Assembly (NCBI GenBank): GCA_030144725.1
Contig: JASKMD010000012.1
Coordinates: 1,227,366-1,291,365 of the forward strand
Direction: 5' to 3'
Length of the DNA stretch: 64,000 nucleotides
From: Haematococcus lacustris
Taxonomy: Eukaryota; Chlorophyta; Chlorophyceae; Chlamydomonadales; Haematococcaceae
Of the stretch, positions 56,601 to 64,000 are shown one piece after another. Each line of letters begins with the position of its first letter. Position 1 is the stretch's first letter. The notes beneath the pieces are model-generated. The model did no database searches. It was not told the DNA's origin and worked only from the letters and a program-made list of their open reading frames with translations. The position numbers and the translations under genes were made by a program.

Positions 56601-59600
56601 AAGCACATGTCAGCACCACAGCTTTCCTTGCACCTGGCGTTCACAAAGCGAGTACAAGAGCCATGCCTATGTGGATGCATTGCCTGAGCTGTCGCCTAAC
56701 CTGAGGGTTAAACACGAGCACTGCCAGGTCATTGTAGTGGTTGGGGAGGTGGCAGCGATACCCTGCAAAGCTCTTGAACTTCACTTCGCCTGCGGGCACA
56801 CCAAACATGTGAATTTTAAGCTCTAGCACACAAGTACATCATGCCAGCATGTCTGCAAGGGACACGCTGTCTGCCAAACACTGAGTGGGCCTCCTGTGCG
56901 CATGATTCAGAGAGCCCGGATAATGGCTGCTGAGCCCGCGACAAGAGAGCAGGCACGAGGTACTGCACTAACATGTTGAACACCCTAGGCAACATATGCC
57001 CGCAGGTCCCTGTCAGTTTGTGGTGCATGCTGGCAGCGAAGAATACAAAACAGAACAAGACAAGGGTGCTGCTGAAGCTGAGGTGTGAGCTGATATGAGC
57101 CTAGTGGCGCAATGCCTCCGAGGAAGCGCCCCAGTAGCGCGGAGCCAGAGCCGCATCCAATTGAAAGCCCGCGAAAACAAGGTTCGTCGTAGTCGTGGTG
57201 TGGTCCGCTGCAACTGTGCAGTCCGATGAGCTCCGCGCTGCTCACATCGCGACTGTTCATGCCAGCGCAGGTCCTCACACCCCTCCAGGCAAACAACGCG
57301 AGGAGCGAAGGGCAGAATGGAAGACCCAGAGCCGACGGGTGCCCACCCGCCCCCGCCTTGTATCCCCCCGCACTGTGTGTGTCCCGGCCTGTCGATTGTT
57401 TCCCGGCCTGTCAATGTTGCCTGACAAAGTGCGGATTGTAATTGGCTGCAGGTCATCAAAGTCCCGGGTGGCGCTGTGCTGCGAGGGTGCAAGAAAACCC
57501 GACGCAAGTTGAAGGCACATTTCTAGCTGCGGGCCGAGATCCATTCTCAGCTCCGCGTAATCGCCTCCCTTTTTGTGTTGCGGATATTTCTGACGTGCCT
57601 GGTGGGCTACTCCACCCCGCCAAACCTCCAGCCGTGCAGCCTCCCCGTGCCCCTGATGCTGCACCCCTACCCCCACTCCCCATGCGTGCCCCTGCCCTGC
57701 CAACCAGCATGGACATGGACATGGAAGTGGGCAGAGCAGCGGCTGAGGCTGTACGGAGCTCAGGACAGGACACTGGAGCAGTTCTTCAAAAAGGTGAGGG
57801 TGGGTAGGAGAGATGAAGGGTCAGGGACTGAGAGGTGATGGGTTGGTATGAAGTGAAAGAGTTGTTGCATGTGCCATGCCTAACAATCATGTCAGCCACC
57901 CTCGGTCTACCTTGTGTGTATGGCTGCAGTTGGAGGAGGACATGGCGGCGGTGTCCATGGAGCGTGCCAAGCATGGGTGTGCCAAGCAGCTGGTGGTGTT
58001 CTTTAGCGCAGCTAGCATGGGCACCAGGGGAGGCTGGGGTGCTGATGCGGTGTTGCGGGCCTGCCGCAAGGTGGTTTGCAGGCCCAGGGGCACAGACCAG
58101 CGGCGGGGCAGGGTGGTGCTTGTGGATGAGCACCGCACCACCCGGGTCAGCTCAGCAGTGAATGGCCAGCAGCCCTGTGAGAGGCAGCTGAACAAGCGCA
58201 GGGCCACCAGGCCTGCAAGCTGGAAGCCTCCAGCAGGGCAGGTGGAACAGCGCCTTGTGCGCCCAGCCTTTGGCCAGCTGCGTGACCAGCTGGTGCGGGG
58301 CCTGATGTGGTGCCCTGTGGTAGCCCCCCGCAAGCCCCCGCAGGCCCCACGCAGCAGCCAGGAAGCCTCACATCCAGCAGCCTCAGAGCCAGGGCCCAGC
58401 AGTCCCCTGCCAGCCAAGCGCAGCAAGCGCACCAAGGCTGAGCAGCCAGCTGTGCCCACCCAGCCTACCAAGGGCAAGGGCAAGGGCAAGGGCAAGGCTG
58501 CCATAGCCAAGCCAGCACCACAGCCAGGCAAGTGGCGCCCACTGGAGCTGTGCTACTGGCCAGAGCAAGGGAAGCTGCCAGCCAAGGGCAAGGAGTACCC
58601 AGGCCTGGGCTACAAGCGGCTGCGAGACAAGCCACCCAAGGCCCAGCAGCAGCCTGTTGCGGCACAGTAGTGTGTGTCTCCCTTATAGCTGTCATCAGCT
58701 AACAATCAGTGCATGTTTTGTCATGCCAACTCTATACATCGCCCTGTCAAAGGGGTCAGGCAATAATGTAGGTGGTAGGCGACCATGACCATGTGTATAC
58801 CATGTGCAAGCCATGTGTATGCCATGTGTATGCCATGTGTATGCCATGTGCATGGGAACTCCACACAGACAAAACACTGTTTTGTAGTGGTCCACAATGA
58901 GTGTTCGACTGCAATGAAGGCTCAAGGTTGAGGGCCAAGGTGCTGACCCTGATGCTACCCCTGATGAAAGTGCCTCGGGTGGAAGTTGCAGATGATTAAG
59001 GCCAAGTTGAGAACCTCTCAGAACTGGGTGTGTCAATCAGCGCTCACAGCCAGCATCCCTGACATCCCCATACCAAGAGCAAAGGACGTGCAGACTTTGG
59101 CTACATGCAGCTGGCAGGCCCCCCTCCCACAACCCAGGAGCAATATCTTGTGGCACAGTAGTGTGTTTATGTGTGTACCAAGCATTGATGAGTGTGAGCA
59201 TACATCAGGGCATGCTTGAAATGTCATTATGACACTACTGCTCCCTCCTGGGAGTTAGGGGAGGAGCTAAGGCACACATAGCAACATCACAGTAGAGGTG
59301 TTCTGAAGCTAGGTAGTCATTAAGTCACACCAGCATTGTGCCTGATAGCACAGTTGGCCAGGCTTTCTTACCTCGGATGCAGTGATCTGGATCCTGTGAA
59401 TCACAGGCTTTGCAGGAGCCCATCACAGGCAGAATATAGAAGATGATGGAAGTAGCAATGGAGATGATGCACACCTGCAATGGAATGCGCAGACAGGGAT
59501 CTGCGGTAGGGATACACTTAGTGGCTGGATATGCACAGCATGTCATGCACCCTGGCGTCAGCGTACCTCCAGGATCTTGGCCCACATGAACTTGGCCCAC

Positions 59601-61271
59601 TTTTTGCGCACAAGGCACACCCAGGTGTTGAAGGAGGTGTAGAGGCAGCCCAGGTAGCCTGTGATGGCTGCCAAGATGACAACTGCCCACACTTGCTGGT
59701 AAGGCGTCGGCATGCTGGACATCTGCAGCCGCGCCAGGCCCCAGAATAGCTGGTGCCAACAGCGAGCCACAGAAGATTGGCAGTGATGGCAGCTACAGCG
59801 TAACAAAGAGGCGCTCCCCCACCTGGAACCAAATCAGTGAGCCCCACTGCAGCATGCTGCACATGGAGTGGCCCACGCAAATTGTGTTCAGCAGTCGTAC
59901 CACCACCACCGTGATGGCACATGCCATGAAAGCACGCCATGTCAGTTCCTTCCGCCATCGGGTAGACATCTCCATGGCAAACAGCACGCCTCCGACCTAC
60001 AGAGAGGCACAGCAGCTGGTCAACTGCTGTGCTCCTGCCTGTCACAGTGACAAAGCGCTCACTGGGGCTTTAAATGCTGTTGTGACGCCACATGCCGCGC
60101 CAATGGCCACAAGGTCTCGTAGCTCCTTGTTGTATGTGTACACTCCCCAGTGTGCAGCAATCTCCATCTGCTGCGTCATCCACTTGCTGCAAGCAGATGA
60201 CAGGTCCACATCGCATCCGTCAAGACACTGAAGCAGATGTCCAGGCCGACTAGACCGAAATCAATCTTACTTGGTTCCCAGAATCACTGCTAGAATGGAC
60301 CCAGCATGTAGCATGGGCCCCTCTTTGCCCATGATGAGACTTGCAGACACTGCCAAAGCACTGCCAATCACCTGCAGACATGCACCGTGCAATGCGCAGT
60401 GCCAGGGCACTTCACATGAGGTAGGGCACATAGTCATCCAACATGCAAGGTGTCACCTTGCCGATGAATGTCCTAACACGAAAGAAATTGCGAAAGATGG
60501 GAGACTCCACCCCGTTCAAGTAGGCCTTGACATCTGGGATACCAGAGCCAGAGGCAGCTGGAGAGATGACATACAGAGAGAAGCTGCATAAGAATGCCAG
60601 CAGCAGGTTGAAGCCAGTGTATTGCAAAAACTTGAGTTTCCAGCTTACGTCCAGTTGCTGCGCAAGACATCGACAGGTATATGTGCACTTGCAGAGCAGT
60701 GGCTTTTCGCAATGCAGGGCGGCAAGGGCCTACCACCACACGATAAATGAACTGAGAGCGTATCTCGTACAGCCAGGACACAAGCATGCTCTGAAAGAAC
60801 CCCACGCCCGCGGTAGATACGGCGATGCTGCAAGCACAAAGGCCGGCGTCGCTTAACCAGCAATGTAATGAGTGCGATGTATGCAGCTGCCGAGGTTCGC
60901 ACATGATGAGGCACAGCCATTTTAGGACAGTGTAAATCTTGGGGATGGCCGCGAGAGGCACGGTTGGCAGCCGCATCCGAGCGCTTGCTCCAGTCATGGT
61001 TGTGTCACTGGCACCACCTGACTCTAGGAAATTGAAAACCTGCAAGCAAGTCATTGCATGCCTTGCAGAGAGCATGCAGCAAAAGCCGCTACGGAAGGAG
61101 CAGAAGTGGCTACAGCGCTTTAGGCTGGCGTCTCAACAGAAGCTACATCATAGGGAGCAGCCATATAATCATGGTTTATTCTTGCTGTGCGCATAACATG
61201 TATGCAATCTCAAGGCTGCGTCAGTTGCACACAAGCACCTTGTAGATGCCTGGGAAGTCAAACTGACACAT
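53621..61271 (-). CDS. CLC-type chloride channel/transporter with CBS domains
   Basis: Nineteen exons join in phase to about 780 residues: 61271-61239 (tentative start), 61039-60903, 60827-60734, 60657-60457, 60371-60271, 60186-60063, 59996-59823, 59722-59567, 59474-59372, 56789-56701, 56576-56413, 56275-56155, 55963-55781, 55633-55505, 55290-55177, 55055-54977, 54599-54385, 53993-53919, 53671-53621. It moves anions across membranes. Signature motifs are GSGIPDVKAYLNG, GKEGPMLHAG (gating glutamate), GGVLFAMEM, PSGLFTPSLIFGG, YALLGAAGFLGG, and two CBS-like segments (from ARDVMASN and GMVSRTELV). The Ser in GSGIP favours chloride. The proton glutamate of exchangers (LFALEE) is Met, as in channel-like members. 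The last exon is short; reading through intron 18 would instead end at 53850. The 2.6 kb intron 9 contains Fanzor-like copy F3 in antisense. Confidence 0.92.
57280..57793 (+). pseudogene. 5' cassette of Fanzor-like copy F3
   Basis: This repeats the unrecognised cassette of 7.72-8.12 kb (GKQREERR...PRLVSPRTVCVPA, then after TGCAG at 57451 GAVLRGCKKTRRKL and LRVIASLFVLRIFLTCLVGY). A TAG stop at about 57524 interrupts it. It continues in frame through a Pro/Leu-rich stretch into AEQRLRLYGAQDRTLEQFFKK, which belongs to the Fanzor-like family, and ends at a GT donor at 57794. So the cassette and the family are transcriptionally joined here, although the junction may be a rearrangement. Confidence 0.5.
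57930..58670 (+). pseudogene. Fanzor/TnpB-like nuclease exon, copy F3, missing RuvC-III motif
   Basis: The exon is open for 246 codons after a TGCAG acceptor. It starts LEEDMAAVSMERAKHG and shows VVFFSAASMGTRGGWGADAV, the RuvC-II-like VVLVDEHRTTRVSSAVNG, Cys residues at QQPCE and RGLMWCP, a Lys/Pro/Gly linker and the tail LELCYWPEQG...YPGLGYKRLRDK. Relative to F1, 54-57 bp carrying LDRDCNAALNMQRIGE is missing between PQPGKW and RPLELCYW, removing the third catalytic Asp. The deletion edges share GCA(A/G)GTGG, suggesting microhomology-mediated loss. It lies antisense in CLC intron 9. Nuclease activity is not expected from this copy. Confidence 0.6.
58671..58860 (+). ncRNA. Conserved 3' flank of copy F3 (candidate guide-RNA region) and an 11-bp repeat
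   Basis: 58685-58780 matches the 3' flank of F1: hairpin AGCTG-TCAT-CAGCT (58687-58700), the GCATGTTTTGTCATGCCAAC core, and a CCCT-AGGGG stem whose loop is GTCAA here (58742-58755), longer than in F1. It is followed at about 58790-58855 by an 11-bp tandem repeat (CCATGTGTATG and variants, about six copies). Transcription is not shown. Confidence 0.35.
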
Positions 61272-61862
61272 GCCTTGCCGAAAGGCACTGGCTGCCGCCC
61301 TGGGGACAGCAACACTCTGGTGGCACTGGCACAGATTGTAAACACATGGTGCTCAATGTCGAGAAGTGGGTGGCCAAGGTTTGAAGGGCAGTTGGTCCAG
61401 TGCATCGTATACCAGGGAAACAGCAAACGTGTTGGTTTGGAAAACCCAAGCAGTGGCACGAAGGCACCTGGGGGGCAAATATATCTATTGATTGGGGGGA
61501 TGTGGCTTTAAAGACTGCATTGCAGCTCCCGCCTTCCAAGGTGTACTACTTTTCTTCCAGCTACCTGCAGGGTTTTACAAGAACAGCTGGATCCTAGAAT
61601 TTGTACCAGTTGGGAGGGTGATGATTGTGGTTTCACACCATCGACCTTACCTACAGCAAAAGATATGTGAAGACACGGTTTACGGCGGCAGGCACATAGA
61701 TGAGCGCGCACACTCTTATCATGAACTGCTTCATGTCCCTGCTTCTCCCATGTCTCTACATCCTCATGCTCTAGCCTGACATCTGTGGTGCAGGATCAGG
61801 TTTTGTATCCCCCCTGTTCCTGCAATTATTCATTTGCAAGGTTTTGAACCCCAGCAGGCCAG
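61272..61862. other. 5' region of the CLC gene, start not resolved
   Basis: Upstream of the tentative first exon the frame is open for about 20 more codons, and further 5' exons are possible. No other gene is recognised. Intron-like and promoter sequence is expected. Confidence 0.35.
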
Positions 61863-62398
61863 GTCAACCAGCAGCTGTTGCGCCCAGCCTGGAGCCTACG
61901 GCATGCTGAGGATGTGCGGGGCCTGAAGTGGTGCCATCCCCCCTACCTGCCCATGCCCAACCCCCCTCCCCCAGCTCAGCACCCCCCTGCCCAGCACCCC
62001 CCTGCCCCTGCCCAAGCCCTCCTTGCCCAGGAGCCACCTGCCCAGGACCCCACTCCCCCCGCCCAGGACCCCCCACTACCTCCCCCTGCCCAGGAGCCCC
62101 CTCCCCCTGCCCAGCCCCCACCTGGCCCAATCCCACCACCTCAGGCCCCCCCATGGGGCAGGTGGCTGGACCGGGACACCAATCCCTGCCTCAACTTCCA
62201 TTGGGGATTGGGGAGAGCATGCAGCGCCCCCTGGAGCTGTGCAGCTGGAAGGACAGGGAGGCTATTCCCCCTGTTGGCAAGGAGTACCAGCAGGGCTACA
62301 AGCGGTCCAGTGACCGGCTGCCCAGGGGCAAGCAGAGGTTGCACCGGGCTGCAGAGTACCGGCGGGGTATTGATGGCCGGGCCCGCAACAATGCATAG
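61863..62398 (+). pseudogene. Fanzor/TnpB-like C-terminal fragment F5 (second subfamily)
   Basis: It starts in QVNQQLLRPAWSLRHAEDVRG, then LKWC, then a long Pro-rich linker (about 55 residues) and the RuvC-III-like motif LDRDTNPCLNF. One frameshift follows at about 62200; the other frame continues MQRPLELCSWKDREA, GKEYQQGYKRSSDRL and RAAEYRRGIDGRARNNA to the stop at 62396-62398. The different wording of the motif and tail versus F1/F3 marks a distinct subfamily. The N-terminal half is absent, so it is a 5'-truncated remnant. Confidence 0.55.
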
Positions 62399-63050
62399 GG
62401 CCTAGTAGTTTACACAGGGCAGTAGCCTTACAGAAGCATCAAGATGTTAGTTTTGATGAGGTGCCCAGTGGCTGAGGGGGAAAGAGTGCCATCAATGTGA
62501 GGCTGGCAGTCATCAAGGGTGCGAGCGAGGATGCTTCAACCTGATTGGAGTAGCTGAGCGGAATCACCCACAGCCAAACATGTTGTTCCCTCTTGAACAT
62601 GTTTTGTTTGGCTGGCTGTAAGGTTATGGGCTGCCTGTGTGTGGAGGGGTTACCAGGGGGCACCATGTCAGGCCCCTTACTTGCTTGCCCTTCATCTTGC
62701 TCCAGGCTGGGTGCTTTAGCTAATGGTCCACTTGCCCTGCTGGGGGTTCCCAGCCCTCTGACATTAGTTTGTTGTGGCCTTGCTAGGCCACCTAGTCCTC
62801 ACCTTTCGCGTGCCCATGTTGGCGGTGTTGACACAGCCACGTTTAGGCAACCAGGCACCTTTCGAATCCTACAGCCCTCATGCTATACCAAAATAAAGCA
62901 ATAGTTGTAATCAGACACAGGCTGCGAGCTCATACTTGTAAAGGCTACTGCTAGTGTGCCTAATGCCCACTCCAGCTCAGCCATTCTGGTGTGTGTGCCT
63001 ATAGCTATAGCTAACTTAGCTTAGTATTTTGTTATGTTGGGGTTGTCTTG
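62399..63050. other. Flank of Fanzor-like fragment F5, no gene seen
   Basis: 62560-62640 has an inverted pattern (CCAAACATGTTGTTCCC...GAACATGTTTTGTTTGG) that could form a hairpin and resembles part of the insertion at 15.14 kb. It is a candidate 3' end of the second subfamily. No protein gene is supported. Confidence 0.35.
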
Positions 63051-64000
63051 TTGTACGCTCAGTGGTACAGCGGGGGCGAGTTGTGCAAGTGGGGGGTACA
63101 GGGAGCGGGAGAGGGAGCGGGAGGAGCAGTGGGAGGAGCAGGAGCGGCAGCGGCAGCGGGAGGAGCGGAGGCAGCGGGAAAGGGAAAGCGTGAGCGAGAA
63201 CAGCGGGTGGAGTGGGAGCAGCGGGTGTGCACGATGCCATCATTACACGCGGTTCGTGTGTCGGGTCAAGGAGTTGTGGGTCTGTTTCACCGACCAACCA
63301 GAAAGGTTCATCGCGAACTTACTTCCTTGCCGCTACACTTTTCCCGCGACGCAGTGGGTGGGCAGTTAGGGCAATCAGACAAGCAGGGGTTGTATAGTAT
63401 ACCAGTATAGCAATCTTGAAGGGAACCGGAAATGGAGTGGAGTAACGCTGTGCAGGATGCCATCATGAGACGCGATTCAATGCCGGGTCCGTGACTTTCT
63501 CGGGTACGAATTGGGGCAAAGGTACTTGTTTGCTGATGTTAGGGTGTCGTTGTTTTTGCGCAGGAGGGGAGAAATGGTGCAGCCTGTATGTCCGGTACCA
63601 TGCCACTGACACGGCAGCTCACGCAGTAGAATGGGATGCAGCCGCTAGCAGGCAAAATCTGCAGCGAAATGGGCGCCCTGCTGCAGTGCCGACGAATGTC
63701 AGCAGCTTGTCGATGGCTCTCCGGGAAGCACCAGCTGAGTGGTGTGCTCCGGTGAAGCAGGACAGGCGAGTACGAGTAGCCGGCAGCGGGTGCGAAGTAT
63801 TAGGGCACGTGGGTGCAACCTAATTGGGAACCGCCCACTGTTGCAGGCGTCTGTCGCCATCGTTTAAGGTCGCAGTGGATGTGCGATACAGAGGGGCTGT
63901 CGCGGTCCCTGTCACTGTAAAGGTATCGCTGCCTAATTGTCAGCTTACCTAACACAGCTTGCACAACTGCGCATGCAACTCTGGTTGCCTGGTTCCTGTG
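63051..64000 (+). other. Unassigned DNA at the right edge with coding-like frames
   Basis: 63100-63190 is a purine-rich GGGAGCGGGAG-type tract encoding Arg/Glu repeats. A frame at 63567-63770 (WCSLYVRYHATDTAAHAVEWDAAASRQNLQRNG) looks coding and could belong to a gene continuing beyond the window, possibly with an exon at 63846-63920. It is not recognised. Confidence 0.25.

Noticed and set aside
60836..60902. Reading through the CLC intron between exons 2 and 3 (the frame is open)
   Set aside because: Splicing at AT/GTGCGA gives a continuous hydrophobic helix (LKWLCLIIIAVSTAGVGFF), whereas read-through inserts a polar His/Ser segment into it.

Overview
This window is nuclear DNA of a GC-rich, intron-dense green alga, most likely a volvocalean/chlamydomonadalean species. 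The genes have many short exons with GT(GAG)...(TG)CAG introns. The sulfate adenylyltransferase is of the algal type. The DNA is full of pentamer/hexamer satellite arrays and of a repeated Fanzor/TnpB-like coding family that I associate with Haematococcus-like and Chlamydomonas-like genomes. The genus is an inference. All gene models below were spliced by eye; for most of them the exon phases close without a stop.

Layout. 1-589 is the 3' part of a duplicated V-ATPase c-subunit gene; the intact gene is at 6103-7006. Between them lie an inverted duplicate carrying a SUMO last exon and a Fanzor-like remnant (about 815-2410) and a 3.15 kb perfect (CCCCG)n array. 7.6-8.6 kb holds unrecognised coding fragments, followed by a 1.4 kb (CCTGA)n array, a LINE 3' fragment and a broken Fanzor-like gene (10.07-12.06 kb). 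Two tandem SUMO genes follow (12.35-14.53 and 15.71-16.93 kb). 17-22 kb is repeat and transposon DNA. A 17-exon malic-enzyme-family gene runs leftward (33600-22194) and is divergent from a 12-exon ATP sulfurylase gene (34602-38940). An eight-exon UNC-50 gene runs leftward (44378-41391).

At 45069-47643 a hAT element with a clean 8-bp target duplication, itself holding a nested element, interrupts the second (inverted) copy of the 10 kb LINE/Fanzor segment. A second 1.17 kb (GGTCA)n array follows. An RWP-RK transcription-factor gene lies at about 50.3-52.0 kb (minus), and a 19-exon CLC chloride channel/transporter gene at 61271-53621 (minus). The largest CLC intron carries an antisense Fanzor-like gene copy. 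The right end has one more Fanzor-like fragment and unassigned DNA.

The most notable points are: a structurally intact malic-enzyme gene whose residues for catalysis, metal and substrate are largely replaced; a CLC protein lacking the proton-coupling glutamate; a dispersed Fanzor/TnpB-like family whose copies are broken in different ways but share a hairpin-forming 3' flank; and very large, very pure satellite arrays, one starting about 10 bp inside an intron of an expressed-looking gene.
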